Shown one piece after another: positions 1-9,351 of a stretch of DNA of 64,000 nt. How positions within the stretch are numbered: the stretch's first letter is position 1; each line of letters starts with the position of its first letter. This DNA is from Pseudomonas sp. LP_7_YM. Lineage in GTDB: Bacteria > Pseudomonadota > Gammaproteobacteria > Pseudomonadales > Pseudomonadaceae. The stretch covers positions 434,001 to 498,000 of the forward strand of contig NZ_SOCT01000003.1 in NCBI RefSeq assembly GCF_004364435.1, in the 5' to 3' direction. Both the position numbers and the translations under genes were made by a program. The notes below the pieces were generated by a model, which saw only the letters and a list, made by a program, of their open reading frames with translations, made no database searches and had not been told where the DNA came from.

Positions 1-68
1 GCGTTGTCCATGATTGGATGCTGCGGCCGTTACCACACTAACAACCATCCAAACCGTGGAACCGTAGA

Positions 69-1511
69 ATGAGCACTGCAATCACGCCGACTGCGTATAA
101 CTATAGGGTCGTCCGCCAGTTCGCCATCATGACGGTGGTCTGGGGGATTCTTGGCATGGGCCTGGGGGTCTTTATCGCTTCGCAGCTGGTATGGCCTGAC
201 CTGAATTTCGGGCTTGAGTGGACCACGTTCGGGCGGCTGCGTCCGTTGCATACCAATCTGGTGATCTTCGCCTTCGGTGGCTGCGCACTGTTCGGTACTT
301 CCTACTATGTCGTGCAGCGAACCTGTCAGACCCGGCTGATTTCCGACCGCCTGGCGGCCTTCCACTTCTGGGGCTGGCAGGCTGTAATCATCGGCGCAAT
401 CGTGACCCTGCCTTTGGGTTACACCACCAGCAAGGAATACGCCGAACTGGAATGGCCGATCGCTATTCTGCTGGCTGTGGTATGGATTGCCTACGCGATA
501 GTGTTCTTCGGCACCATCGCTCAGCGCAAGACCCGACACATCTACGTGGGCAACTGGTTCTACGGTGCATTCATTCTGGTGACGGCGATGTTGCACATCG
601 TCAACCACATATCGCTGCCGGTGAGCCTCTTCAAATCGTACTCGGCCTATGCCGGGGCCACCGACGCCATGATCGAGTGGTGGTACGGGCACAACGCCGT
701 AGGCTTTATCCTGACCACCGGCTTCCTCGGCATGATGTACTACTTCGTGCCAAAACAGGCCGAGCGCCCTATCTATTCGTATCGACTGTCCATCGTGCAC
801 TTTTGGGCATTGATCACCCTTTATATCTGGGCCGGCCCGCACCACCTGCACTACACCGCGCTGCCTGATTGGGCACAGTCGCTGGGCATGGTGATGTCGA
901 TCATCCTGCTGGCACCGAGCTGGGGCGGCATGATCAACGGCATGATGACCCTTTCGGGTGCCTGGCATAAGTTGCGCACTGACCCGGTCCTGCGTTTTCT
1001 CGTGGTGTCCCTGGCGTTCTATGGCATGTCAACGTTTGAAGGCCCGATGATGGCGATCAAGACCGTCAACTCGCTTTCGCACTACACCGACTGGACCATC
1101 GGTCATGTCCACGCCGGCGCGTTGGGCTGGGTGGCGATGATCTCCATCGGTTCGGTCTACCACATGATTCCGCGCCTGTATGGCCGTGCGCGGATGCACA
1201 GCATCGGCCTGATCAACACGCATTTCTGGCTCGCCACCATCGGCACCGTGTTGTACATCGCCTCGATGTGGGTCAACGGCATCACTCAGGGTCTGATGTG
1301 GCGTGCGATCAACGATGACGGCACCCTCACCTATTCCTTTGTGGAGGCGCTGCAAGCAGGCCATCCAGGCTATATCGTGCGCGCCGTGGGCGGTGCCACA
1401 TTCGCCAGCGGCATGCTGTTCATGGCCTACAACGTGTTCCGCACCGTACGGTCCTCGAATGCGCAGGAAGCCGACGCTGCCAGCCACATCGCCGTCGTGG
1501 GAGCCCACTGA
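69..1511 (+). CDS. ccoN: cbb3-type cytochrome c oxidase subunit I
   Basis: Catalytic heme-copper subunit of the high-affinity cbb3 terminal oxidase in the inner membrane, reducing O2 with electrons passed on from CcoO and CcoP. The 480-residue product is nearly all membrane-spanning. Visible ligand motifs are the low-spin heme histidine in PLHTN (about residue 61), [10 protein letters not shown] (His about 208, with the tyrosine/histidine region of the CuB site), the His pair in GPHHLHY (about 258-259) and [10 protein letters not shown] (about 346-348). It overlaps the start of ccoO by one base, as in a translationally coupled operon. Only 68 bases precede it in the window, so its promoter, and whether a second tandem ccoNOQP copy lies upstream as in many pseudomonads, cannot be judged here. 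Confidence 0.97.
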   Translation: MSTAITPTAYNYRVVRQFAIMTVVWGILGMGLGVFIASQLVWPDLNFGLEWTTFGRLRPLHTNLVIFAFGGCALFGTSYYVVQRTCQTRLISDRLAAFHFWGWQAVIIGAIVTLPLGYTTSKEYAELEWPIAILLAVVWIAYAIVFFGTIAQRKTRHIYVGNWFYGAFILVTAMLHIVNHISLPVSLFKSYSAYAGATDAMIEWWYGHNAVGFILTTGFLGMMYYFVPKQAERPIYSYRLSIVHFWALITLYIWAGPHHLHYTALPDWAQSLGMVMSIILLAPSWGGMINGMMTLSGAWHKLRTDPVLRFLVVSLAFYGMSTFEGPMMAIKTVNSLSHYTDWTIGHVHAGALGWVAMISIGSVYHMIPRLYGRARMHSIGLINTHFWLATIGTVLYIASMWVNGITQGLMWRAINDDGTLTYSFVEALQAGHPGYIVRAVGGATFASGMLFMAYNVFRTVRSSNAQEADAASHIAVVGAH

Positions 1512-2122
1512 TGATCAAGCACGAAAAGCTCGAAAAGAACATCGGTCTGCTGGCGCTCTTCATGGTCCTCGCGGTCGCAGTGGGCGGCCTGACGCAAATC
1601 GTGCCGCTGTTTTTTCAGGATGTCACCACCAGGCCGGTCGAGGGCATGAAGCCGCGTCCGGCCCTGGAAGTGGAAGGCCGCGACGTGTTCATTGCCAATG
1701 GCTGTGTCGGTTGTCACTCGCAGATGATCCGCCCGTTCCGCGCCGAAACCGAACGCTATGGCCATTATTCGGTGGCGGGCGAAAGCGTGTGGGATCACCC
1801 GTTCCTGTGGGGTTCCAAACGCACCGGGCCGGACCTGGCTCGGGTGGGCGGTCGCTACTCGGACGACTGGCACCGCACGCACCTGTACAACCCGCGCGAC
1901 GTGGTGCCCGAATCGATCATGCCGGCCTATCCGTTTCTGGCGGACAACCCAATCGACGGCAAATTGACCGGCCGCAAACTGCAAGCCCTGCGCAGCCTGG
2001 GCGTGCCGTATACCGACGCAGACATCGTCGGTGCCGAAGCTGCCGTAAAGGGCAAGACCGAAATGGACGCACTGGTGGCCTACTTGCAAGGCCTGGGCAC
2101 TCTCATCAAGAGCAAGCGGTGA
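1511..2122 (+). CDS. ccoO: cbb3-type cytochrome c oxidase subunit II (mono-heme c)
   Basis: Membrane-anchored mono-heme c-type subunit that relays electrons from CcoP to CcoN. The product has 203 residues: a single N-terminal membrane helix (about residues 11-35), then a periplasmic domain with the heme c attachment motif CVGCH at about 65-69 and downstream methionine candidates for the axial ligand. The length is normal for the family. The start codon overlaps the ccoN stop, and ccoQ follows within six bases. Confidence 0.97.
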   Translation: MIKHEKLEKNIGLLALFMVLAVAVGGLTQIVPLFFQDVTTRPVEGMKPRPALEVEGRDVFIANGCVGCHSQMIRPFRAETERYGHYSVAGESVWDHPFLWGSKRTGPDLARVGGRYSDDWHRTHLYNPRDVVPESIMPAYPFLADNPIDGKLTGRKLQALRSLGVPYTDADIVGAEAAVKGKTEMDALVAYLQGLGTLIKSKR

Positions 2123-2127
2123 TCGCT

Positions 2128-2319
2128 ATGGATATCGGAACCATTCGAGGCCTGGGCACCATCGTTGTGATGGTGGCCTTCATAGGGCTGGCGCTTTGGG
2201 TGTTCAGCCCACGGCGCAAAGCCGAGTTTGACGACGCGACGCTGTTGCCCTTTGCCGACGATCCCGAGGCCATCAGGCACCTCAAGCAAGCGAAGGCCGC
2301 AAGGAGCGATGAGCAATGA
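2128..2319 (+). CDS. ccoQ: cbb3-type oxidase small subunit
   Basis: Small single-span subunit thought to stabilise the assembled cbb3 complex. It has 63 residues: a membrane helix (about residues 8-27, ending in a WVFSPRRK positive-inside stretch) followed by a short acidic cytoplasmic tail. The ATG at 2128 was chosen because it gives the family's usual N-terminus; a GTG at 2119 overlapping the ccoO stop is the alternative. The 3' end overlaps the ccoP start by four bases. Identification rests on position, size and topology as much as on sequence. Confidence 0.92.
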   Translation: MDIGTIRGLGTIVVMVAFIGLALWVFSPRRKAEFDDATLLPFADDPEAIRHLKQAKAARSDEQ

Positions 2320-3296
2320 CTACGTTTTGGAGCCTATACGTCACCGTGCTGACGCTGGGCACGCTCTTTTGCCTGACCTGGTTGCTGCTGGCGACCCGCA
2401 AGGGCCAGCGCGCCGACACCACCGACGAAACCGTCGGCCATGCGTTCGACGGCATCGAGGAGTACGACAATCCTTTGCCCAAATGGTGGTTCTGGCTGTT
2501 TGTCGGCACCCTTGTCTTTGCCCTGGGCTACCTGGCGTTGTATCCGGGATTGGGCAGCTGGAAAGGCCTGCTGCCGGGTTACGGCTACGTCGACAACGAC
2601 AAGAAGATCGCTTTTTCAGACGGCACTCAGGGCTGGACCGCGGTACACGAGTGGGAGAAGGAAATGGCCCGCTCGGAAGCGCGCTTCGGGCCTATCTTTG
2701 CCAAATTTGCCGCAATGCCCATCGAGGACGTTGCCAAGGATCCACAAGCGCTGAAAATGGGCGGTCGACTGTTCGCTTCCAATTGCGCGGTGTGCCATGG
2801 CTCCGATGCCAAAGGCGCCTTTGGCTATCCCAACCTGACCGACAACGATTGGCGCTGGGGCGGCGACCCGCAAACCATCAAAACCACTATCATGGGCGGC
2901 CGCCACGCGGTGATGCCCGCCTGGGATCAGGTGATCGGCGAGCAAGGGGTGCGCGACGTGTCCGCCTATGTGCTGGCCCGGTTGGCCGGTCGCCCATTAT
3001 CGGAAGGCACCCAGGCCGACCCGGTTGCCGGGCAGAAGACCTATGCCACCACCTGCATCGCCTGCCACGGTCCCGAAGGCAAAGGCACTCCTGCCATGGG
3101 CGCGCCCAACCTGACCGATCCCACCGGGTTTATCTACGGTTCCAGCTTCGCGCAAGTGCAACAGACCATCCGCTATGGCCGCCAGGGCCAGATGCCTGCG
3201 CAGGCACTGTTACAAGGCAACGACCGGGTGCACTTGCTGGCCGCGTATGTCTACAGCCTGTCTCATGAGATTAAAGTAGAGAAAACCCAGGACTGA
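2316..3296 (+). CDS. ccoP: cbb3-type cytochrome c oxidase subunit III (di-heme c)
   Basis: Di-heme c subunit that accepts electrons from soluble cytochromes and passes them to CcoO. The 326-residue product has an N-terminal hydrophobic segment (about 4-25), a second helix (about 57-77), then two cytochrome c domains with heme motifs CAVCH (about 157-161) and CIACH (about 247-251). Each is followed by a methionine-containing ligand region (AVMPAW, GQMPAQ). It is the last gene of the ccoNOQP operon. A fragment of a foreign PIN-domain gene begins just behind it. Confidence 0.97.
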   Translation: MTTFWSLYVTVLTLGTLFCLTWLLLATRKGQRADTTDETVGHAFDGIEEYDNPLPKWWFWLFVGTLVFALGYLALYPGLGSWKGLLPGYGYVDNDKKIAFSDGTQGWTAVHEWEKEMARSEARFGPIFAKFAAMPIEDVAKDPQALKMGGRLFASNCAVCHGSDAKGAFGYPNLTDNDWRWGGDPQTIKTTIMGGRHAVMPAWDQVIGEQGVRDVSAYVLARLAGRPLSEGTQADPVAGQKTYATTCIACHGPEGKGTPAMGAPNLTDPTGFIYGSSFAQVQQTIRYGRQGQMPAQALLQGNDRVHLLAAYVYSLSHEIKVEKTQD

Positions 3297-3330
3297 GCGC
3301 TGACCCCCGCTAGCGTGGAGGGACGCACGC

Positions 3331-3510
3331 TTGCATGTTCCCGACCCGCGGAGTGAATACGACACGTTGATCGCCGCCACGGCATTAGTGCATGGCATGA
3401 CGGTCGTCACCCGTAATACCGCAGATTTCGCCGCAAGCGGCGTCATGCTGCTCAACCCCTGGATCAGTCAGTTGAATGAAGAGCCTGTGCCGTATGGCAT
3501 CGAAAGCTGA
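3331..3510 (+). pseudogene. PIN-domain (VapC/FitB-type) toxin, C-terminal remnant
   Basis: An open stretch of about 60 codons reads LHVPDPR, then DTLIAATA, then VTRNTADF and GVMLLNPW, ending in a TGA. This is the C-terminal third of type II PIN-domain ribonuclease toxins, including the conserved aspartate/asparagine region after VTRN. The in-frame TGA at 3301 and the lack of any N-terminal half or antitoxin show it is a relic. It lies between ccoP and ccoG, which are usually directly adjacent in this genus. Family assignment is by motif recognition; the upstream limit is approximate. Confidence 0.8.
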
Positions 3511-3699
3511 GCGTTCTCGATCACTCTGCGCTGGCGCGCTGCGGGCGGAAGCCGAGCCACGCGCAACGGCGGCCCCAGGCGAGCAATTAAGTGACAATCA
3601 AACCTGTGCGGCGTTACAAGCACCCAGTACCCCGGTCGACACACACTGGCCGAGGCAAGTTTTGCCACTGCCCCGTGGTGTTTCTATGAGCGCACCTCG
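3511..3699. other. Intergenic leader in front of ccoG
   Basis: This 189-base gap between the PIN remnant and ccoG presumably holds the ccoG promoter. No canonical FNR/ANR box was found: the nearest look-alike, TTAAG...ATCAA at about 3586-3600, has the wrong spacing and a poor left half-site. No further coding remnant was recognised. Confidence 0.5.
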
Positions 3700-5121
3700 A
3701 TGAGTAACCAGATACCGGTTCACAACGTCACCCCACCGGCCTACACAGAGGGTGACAGCGTTGACCTTTATGCCTCCCGACAGAAGATCTACACCCGGGC
3801 GTTTACTGGTGTCTTTCGTAACGTGCGCCTCATCGGCGGCATTGTCCTGTTTCTTCTCTATTTCGGCACGGTCTGGCTCGATTGGGGTGGCCATCAGGCA
3901 GTCTGGTGGAATCTTCCGGAGCGCAAGTTCTACATCTTTGGCGCGACCTTCTGGCCGCAGGATTTCATCCTGTTGTCCGGCATTCTCATCGTGAGCGCGT
4001 TCGGGCTGTTCTTCATCACCGTTTTTGCCGGTCGCGTGTGGTGCGGTTATACCTGCCCGCAGAGTGTCTGGACCTGGATTTTCATGTGGTGCGAGAAGGT
4101 CACCGAGGGCGATCGCAACCAGCGCATCAAGCTCGACCACGCACCGATGAGCGTCGGCAAATTCGCCCGCAAGTTCACCAAACATGGCCTCTGGCTGCTG
4201 ATTGGCCTGACCACCGGATTGACCTTCGTCGGCTATTTCTCTCCCATACGCGACCTGACCGTGGAGTTCTTCACCGGCCAGGCGGACGGCTGGTCGTACT
4301 TCTGGATCGGCTTTTTCACCCTTGCGACTTATGGCAACGCCGGCTGGTTGCGTGAGCAGGTGTGCATCCATATGTGCCCCTACGCGCGGTTTCAAAGCGT
4401 GATGTTCGACAAGGACACCCTGATCGTTTCCTACGACCCACGTCGCGGCGAGACACGTGGCCCGCGCAGGAAGGACACGGACTACACGGCTCAAGGACTC
4501 GGCGACTGCATCGACTGCACCCTGTGCGTCCAGGTCTGCCCCACCGGCATCGATATCCGCGACGGTCTGCAGATCGAATGCATCGGCTGCGCGGCCTGCA
4601 TCGATGCCTGTGACACTGTCATGGACAAGATGAGCTACCCTCGCGGTTTGATCAGCTACACCACCGAGCACAACCTTTCCGGACAGACCACTCATAAACT
4701 GCGACCGCGCCTGATCGCTTATGCAGCTGTGCTGCTGGTGATGATCGGCGTGCTGACTACTGCATTCTGGACCCGTTCGCTGATCGGCTTGGACGTCAGC
4801 AAGGACCGCATGCTGTACCGGGAAAACGCAGAAGGGCGGATCGAGAACGTCTACAGCCTGAAGGTGATGAACAAGGATCAGGTCGATCACACGTATGTGC
4901 TTGAGGCCACTGGGTTACCGGACCTGAAACTGCAAGGTCGGCGCGAGATAAAGGTGCCTGCAGGAGAAATCTTCACCCTGCCGGTGGAGCTGTCGGTTGC
5001 CCCTGAACGGATGCCGTCGAGCAGCAATGAGATCAGCTTCCTCCTCAGGGACGCCGAGAACAGCAGTACCCAAGTGCAAGCCAAAAGCCGGTTCATCGGC
5101 CCACACGTTCGTTCAGAGTAG
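3700..5121 (+). CDS. ccoG: cbb3 oxidase accessory iron-sulfur protein
   Basis: Polyferredoxin-like membrane protein (RdxA/FixG family) required for cbb3 assembly, implicated in reducing copper for the CuB site. The product has 473 residues with several membrane helices, a CGYTCPQ motif near residue 115, and a double 4Fe-4S cluster segment (CIDCTLCVQVCP, then CIGCAACIDAC) at about residues 270-310. After a last membrane helix comes a C-terminal Ig-like periplasmic domain. ccoH starts seven bases downstream. Length and domain order are typical. Confidence 0.96.
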   Translation: MSNQIPVHNVTPPAYTEGDSVDLYASRQKIYTRAFTGVFRNVRLIGGIVLFLLYFGTVWLDWGGHQAVWWNLPERKFYIFGATFWPQDFILLSGILIVSAFGLFFITVFAGRVWCGYTCPQSVWTWIFMWCEKVTEGDRNQRIKLDHAPMSVGKFARKFTKHGLWLLIGLTTGLTFVGYFSPIRDLTVEFFTGQADGWSYFWIGFFTLATYGNAGWLREQVCIHMCPYARFQSVMFDKDTLIVSYDPRRGETRGPRRKDTDYTAQGLGDCIDCTLCVQVCPTGIDIRDGLQIECIGCAACIDACDTVMDKMSYPRGLISYTTEHNLSGQTTHKLRPRLIAYAAVLLVMIGVLTTAFWTRSLIGLDVSKDRMLYRENAEGRIENVYSLKVMNKDQVDHTYVLEATGLPDLKLQGRREIKVPAGEIFTLPVELSVAPERMPSSSNEISFLLRDAENSSTQVQAKSRFIGPHVRSE

Positions 5122-5127
5122 TCAGAC

Positions 5128-5667
5128 ATGCCCGTAGCAACCGTCTCAAGCCCTTGGTACAAGCACCTTTGGCCGTGGATCATCATCGGTATTCTGACCT
5201 GCTCGGTGACCCTGACCCTATCGATGGTGACGATTGCCGTGACGCATCCTGACAACCTGGTCAGCGACAATTACTACGAGGCCGGCAAAGGCATCAACCG
5301 CTCGCTGGATCGCGAGTTGCTGGCGCAAACCCTGAAGCTGCGCGCCACCGTGAGCCTGGACCCGGTCACCGGCGAAGCAAGCATGCGCCTGACCGGTAAC
5401 AGCCAGCCGGAAACCCTGGTGTTGAATCTAATCTCACCGACACAGCCGGAAAAGGACCGCAAGATCATCCTGGCTCGCGCTCCTGCGCAACCGGGCCGCT
5501 ACGTCGGGCAATTGAGCGATCGGGTCGAAGGGCGACGCTTCGTCGAGTTGCTGGGCGTGGAGAACAGCCAGACCTGGCGCCTGTTTGAAGAAGAGTCGAT
5601 CGTGCGCGACAAGGATCTGATCCTGGGCGACGAGCCGATTCAAGGCGCCGAAGCTGCGAAAAAGTAA
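5128..5667 (+). CDS. ccoH: FixH/CcoH family cbb3 assembly protein
   Basis: Membrane-anchored assembly factor encoded in the ccoGHIS cluster. It has 179 residues: a membrane segment at about residues 13-36, then the FixH-typical NYYEAGKGIN motif and a periplasmic beta-rich domain. It lies tightly between ccoG (7 bases) and ccoI (4 bases). Sequence is less conserved than in neighbouring genes, so the call rests on the NYY motif, size and position. Confidence 0.92.
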   Translation: MPVATVSSPWYKHLWPWIIIGILTCSVTLTLSMVTIAVTHPDNLVSDNYYEAGKGINRSLDRELLAQTLKLRATVSLDPVTGEASMRLTGNSQPETLVLNLISPTQPEKDRKIILARAPAQPGRYVGQLSDRVEGRRFVELLGVENSQTWRLFEEESIVRDKDLILGDEPIQGAEAAKK

Positions 5668-5671
5668 TGCC

Positions 5672-8125
5672 ATGAATACGCCCACTCCCTGTTACCACTG
5701 TGCGCTGCCCGTCCCGCGTGGCAGCCGTTTCACGGCTGTGGTGCTCGGCAACACCCGCGAGTTCTGCTGTCCCGGCTGTCAGGCGGTGGCACAGGCCATC
5801 GTCGCTGGCGGGCTGGAGGGCTACTACGTCCATCGAAGTGAAGCCTCGACCAATCCTCGAGTGTTGCCCGCAGCAGCGGCAGACGAGCAAGCGCTGTACG
5901 ATCGCCCGGATGTTCAGGCGCCGTTCGTGCACCACGATGAAGATCTGGCCGAAACCACACTGCTGATCGAAGGAATCAGTTGCGCGGCCTGCGGCTGGTT
6001 GATAGAGCGTCACTTGCGCACCTTGTCGCCGGTGGTCGAGGCTCGTCTGAATCTGTCCAACCACCGCCTGCAACTGCGCTGGAACGACACAGCGCTGCCC
6101 TTGAGTCAGGTGTTGCACGAACTGCGCAGTATTGGCTATGCCGCACACCCCTACCAAGCCGACCAGCACACCGAGCGACTGGCGCAAGAAAACCGTCGCA
6201 GCTTGCGTCAAATGGCGGTCGCGGGGCTGCTTTGGGTTCAGGCGATGATGGCGACCATGGCCACCTGGCCGGAATTCAACGCCGACCTGAGCCCGGAAAT
6301 GCACACCATCCTGCGCTGGGTGGCGATGTTTCTGACGACACCTATCGTGTTTTACAGCTGTATGCCGTTCTTCAAAGGGGCGTTACGCGACCTGCGCACA
6401 CGCCACCTGACCATGGACCTCTCGGTGTCGCTGGCCATCGGCATGGCCTATCTGGCAGGCATCTGGACAGCCATCACCGGCAACGGCGAATTGTATTTCG
6501 ATGCGGTAGGCATGTTCGCGCTGTTCCTGCTGGCCGGACGCTATCTGGAACGGCGTGCCCGCGAGCGCACTGCGGCCGCCACTGCGCAGCTGGTCAACCT
6601 GTTACCGGCTTCCTGCTTGCGCCTGGAAAAAAACGGCCAGAGCGAGCGCATTTTGCTCAGCGAACTGCAACCGAACGATCATGTGCTGGTACTGCCCGGT
6701 GCAGTGCTGCCAGCGGATGGATGCATCGTGGCCGGCCAGTCGAGCATCGATGAGTCGCTGCTGACCGGCGAATATCTGCCCCAGCCTCGCTTCATTGGCG
6801 ACGCAGTGACAGCCGGCACGCTGAATATCGAAAGCGCACTGACCGTGGAAGTCCTGGCCCTGGGCCACGAAACCCGGTTATCGGCCATTGTCAGGCTGTT
6901 GGAACGGGCGCAGTCGCAGAAGCCACGGGCGGCGCAGATCGCTGACAGCGTGGCGCAATGGTTCTTGCTGATGACACTTATTTTCGCAGCGGCCATCGGG
7001 CTGGTGTGGTGGCAACTGGAACCTGATCGCGCCTTCTGGATCGTGCTGGCGATGCTGGTAGCCACCTGCCCGTGCGCCTTATCGCTGGCGACTCCGACGG
7101 CGCTGACCACGGCCACCGGCACGCTGCACAGGCTCGGCCTGTTGCTGACGCGGGGGCATGTGCTCGAAGGGTTGAATCGGATCGACACGGTTATTTTCGA
7201 CAAGACCGGCACGCTCACCGAAGGCCGTTTGACCCTTCGAGCGGTTCGCACGCTGGGTTCGCTCAGCAGTGAGGAATGCGTGGGTCTGGCCGCCGCGCTG
7301 GAAAGTCATTCGGAACACCCCATCGCCCGGGCATTCGGCTTTACCCCACTGAATGCCGAGCAGGTAACCAGCGTACCGGGATTGGGTTTGGAAGGTCACG
7401 TTGCAACCCGTCGTTTGCGCATTGGCCAACCCGCGTTCGTCTGTGCCTTGAGCGGCAGCCCCGTGCCTCCCATGCCGGATGAGTCGGGCCAGTGGCTGCT
7501 GCTTGGAAATCAACAGCAAGCGCTGGCGTGGCTGGTGCTTGACGATCGTCTGCGCGATGACGCCGCCATGTTGATCGAGGCCTGCAGACAGCGGGGCTGG
7601 AAAACCCTGCTGTTGTCGGGGGACAGTTCGCCGATGGTGGCCAGTGTCGCCGCACAGCTGCAAATCGACGAGGCCCGTGGCAGCCTGCAACCGGATGACA
7701 AGTTGAAGGTCCTCCAGCAGCTCAGGGCGCAGGGACACAAGGTGCTGATGCTGGGCGACGGCGTCAACGACGTACCGGTACTCGCAGCGGCTGACATCAG
7801 CGTGGCGATGGGTTCGGCCACCGACCTGGCCAAGACCAGCGCAGACGCGGTGTTGCTGTCCAATCGCTTACAGGCCCTGGTGCAGGCATTCGACCTGGCC
7901 CGACGTACACGACGCATCATCATCGAGAATTTGCTGTGGGCGGGGCTGTACAATGGCCTCATGCTGCCATTCGCCGCGCTGGGCTGGATCACGCCGCTGT
8001 GGGCGGCAGCGGGCATGTCGGTCAGCTCTCTGATCGTAGTCCTCAACGCCCTGCGTCTGACTCGAGTGAAGGCTGGCCATTACCTGCCCGTCCCGCTCGA
8101 CGTTCAACAACCGCTGTTCACTTAA
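5672..8125 (+). CDS. ccoI: Copper-transporting P1B-type ATPase for cbb3 assembly
   Basis: Inner-membrane copper exporter (FixI/CopA2 type) that supplies copper for cbb3 biogenesis rather than for detoxification. In order, the 817-residue product shows an N-terminal cysteine-rich region (CYHC, then FCCPGC), a heavy-metal-associated domain with GISCAACGW, membrane helices, the translocation motif CPC (about residue 466), the phosphorylation site DKTGT (about 510) and the hinge GDGVNDVPVL. The extra N-terminal cysteine cluster is typical of this subgroup. It is co-transcribed by position with ccoGH and ccoS. Confidence 0.96.
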   Translation: MNTPTPCYHCALPVPRGSRFTAVVLGNTREFCCPGCQAVAQAIVAGGLEGYYVHRSEASTNPRVLPAAAADEQALYDRPDVQAPFVHHDEDLAETTLLIEGISCAACGWLIERHLRTLSPVVEARLNLSNHRLQLRWNDTALPLSQVLHELRSIGYAAHPYQADQHTERLAQENRRSLRQMAVAGLLWVQAMMATMATWPEFNADLSPEMHTILRWVAMFLTTPIVFYSCMPFFKGALRDLRTRHLTMDLSVSLAIGMAYLAGIWTAITGNGELYFDAVGMFALFLLAGRYLERRARERTAAATAQLVNLLPASCLRLEKNGQSERILLSELQPNDHVLVLPGAVLPADGCIVAGQSSIDESLLTGEYLPQPRFIGDAVTAGTLNIESALTVEVLALGHETRLSAIVRLLERAQSQKPRAAQIADSVAQWFLLMTLIFAAAIGLVWWQLEPDRAFWIVLAMLVATCPCALSLATPTALTTATGTLHRLGLLLTRGHVLEGLNRIDTVIFDKTGTLTEGRLTLRAVRTLGSLSSEECVGLAAALESHSEHPIARAFGFTPLNAEQVTSVPGLGLEGHVATRRLRIGQPAFVCALSGSPVPPMPDESGQWLLLGNQQQALAWLVLDDRLRDDAAMLIEACRQRGWKTLLLSGDSSPMVASVAAQLQIDEARGSLQPDDKLKVLQQLRAQGHKVLMLGDGVNDVPVLAAADISVAMGSATDLAKTSADAVLLSNRLQALVQAFDLARRTRRIIIENLLWAGLYNGLMLPFAALGWITPLWAAAGMSVSSLIVVLNALRLTRVKAGHYLPVPLDVQQPLFT

Positions 8126-8142
8126 CGGAATCCGGAGCTTCA

Positions 8143-8358
8143 ATGCCAGCGCTGTACATCATGATTCCGGTGGCTTTGTTGATCGTGGCGGTGGCGATCT
8201 ACGTGTTTTTCTGGGCCGTGGACAGCGGTCAGTACGACGACCTGGACGGACCGGCGCACAGCATTCTGTTCGACGATCAGGACCCCAATCACCAAGCAGC
8301 GGTGGTTGAGGCGTCGGGTAAAGAGGTGCAGAAACCGGATGAGAAAAAGGCGGGATGA
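8143..8358 (+). CDS. ccoS: cbb3 oxidase maturation protein
   Basis: Small membrane protein needed for cofactor insertion into cbb3 oxidase. It has 71 residues: one helix (about 4-26) followed by the family signature FFWAVDSGQYDDLDGPA and a charged tail. The ATG at 8143 is preceded by a CGGAG-like ribosome site. It ends the ccoGHIS cluster, 17 bases after ccoI. Confidence 0.94.
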   Translation: MPALYIMIPVALLIVAVAIYVFFWAVDSGQYDDLDGPAHSILFDDQDPNHQAAVVEASGKEVQKPDEKKAG

Positions 8359-8384
8359 ACAGGTTGATTGTTGCACAGATACGA

Positions 8385-8480
8385 CCGCCCTCTTCGCGCG
8401 CGCAGGTTAAGCGCGATGCACAAGCCTGTGGTTCGACGCCTGCCCATTGTGGGCGTGAGCCTGCCCGCGAAGGGGGCTGG
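8385..8480. repeat. REP/REPIN-type inverted pair
   Basis: The right half (about 8449-8478) has the familiar Pseudomonas REP form TGTGGGCGTGAGCCTGCCCG followed by CGAAGG. A degenerate inverted partner (CCGCCCTCTTCGCG...) starts near 8385. The pair lies between ccoS and the next gene, where such elements usually sit, and may also stabilise or end the ccoGHIS transcript. Confidence 0.65.
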
Positions 8481-8511
8481 ATAGACGCTGCCGAAATATC
8501 GGGCCCCTTTC

Positions 8512-9207
8512 ATGCCTGAGGCACTCTCCAGCCTCCTCCCCCAGCTCCTCTCGGCCCTTATTCTTGGCCTGCTCGGCGGCGGACACTGTCTGGGTATGTG
8601 TGGCGGCCTGATGGGTGCGCTGACGCTGGCTATCCCCAGGGAGCAGCGCAGCCGACGCTTTCGTCTGCTATTGGCGTACAACCTGGGGCGAATCTTCAGC
8701 TACGCCTGCGCCGGACTTCTGATCGGCCTGCTGGGCTGGGCGGTGGCAAACAGTCCAGGGGCGATGGCGTTGCGGGTGATCGCCGCGCTGTTGCTGATCT
8801 GCATGGGCCTTTATCTTGCCGGCTGGTGGAGCGGGCTGACACGCATCGAAGGCCTGGGACGATGGTTATGGCGTTACCTTCAACCAGTGGCCAGTCGCTT
8901 GTTGCCGGTGTCGAACCTGCCCCGTGCACTTTTGCTTGGCGCGGTATGGGGCTGGTTACCATGCGGGTTGGTCTACAGCACCCTGCTGTGGGCCGCGAGC
9001 CAGGGCAATGCGCTGTCCAGTGCGCTGTTGATGCTGGCGTTCGGTGTCGGCACCTGGCCGGTGTTGCTGGCCACCGGTCTTGCCGCCGAGCGCACCACCG
9101 CACTGCTGCGCAAACGTGGCGTACGGATTACCGGGGGGCTGCTGGTGATGTTGTTTGGCCTGTGGACCCTGCCGGGCCCGCATCAGCACTGGTTGATGGG
9201 GCACTGA
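8512..9207 (+). CDS. SafE/DsbD_2-like membrane protein
   Basis: Polytopic inner-membrane protein of 231 residues with about six hydrophobic helices. The first carries the motif GGGHCLGMCGG (about residues 22-32), diagnostic of the UreH/DsbD_2-like group often labelled sulfite exporter TauE/SafE family. Genes of this type commonly lie behind ccoS in pseudomonads, and the His/Cys-rich first helix fits a role in metal or thiol handling, but the transported substrate is not known. It has no direct overlap with ccoS; a REP-like pair lies between them. Confidence 0.85.
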   Translation: MPEALSSLLPQLLSALILGLLGGGHCLGMCGGLMGALTLAIPREQRSRRFRLLLAYNLGRIFSYACAGLLIGLLGWAVANSPGAMALRVIAALLLICMGLYLAGWWSGLTRIEGLGRWLWRYLQPVASRLLPVSNLPRALLLGAVWGWLPCGLVYSTLLWAASQGNALSSALLMLAFGVGTWPVLLATGLAAERTTALLRKRGVRITGGLLVMLFGLWTLPGPHQHWLMGH

Positions 9208-9278
9208 GCTATCGCCAGCCCGGATCCGTGAACGCAACACCGTTCTGCATGGGCTTGCAGTCTCGGAGCAGCGCCCCC

Positions 9279-9292
9279 TTGACCCAGATCAA
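9279..9292 (+). promoter_or_regulatory. FNR/ANR box upstream of hemN
   Basis: TTGACCCAGATCAA differs from the TTGAT-N4-ATCAA consensus in one position (C for T) and lies 60 bases before the hemN start, a position suited to activation. The regulator gene anr itself follows hemN, so the oxygen sensor would activate the adjacent anaerobic heme gene. Confidence 0.85.
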
Positions 9293-9351
9293 CCCCCCGC
9301 TCCTCCCTCTCCCTAAAATGCCTTTACCGCCAGCCTTTCCGAGAATGCCCC

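Noticed and set aside
3586..3600. ANR box upstream of ccoG (TTAAG...ATCAA)
   Set aside because: Spacer is five instead of four bases and the left half-site matches poorly.
3598..4890. Minus-strand open frame of 430 codons across ccoG
   Set aside because: Antisense shadow of ccoG without motifs or a ribosome site.
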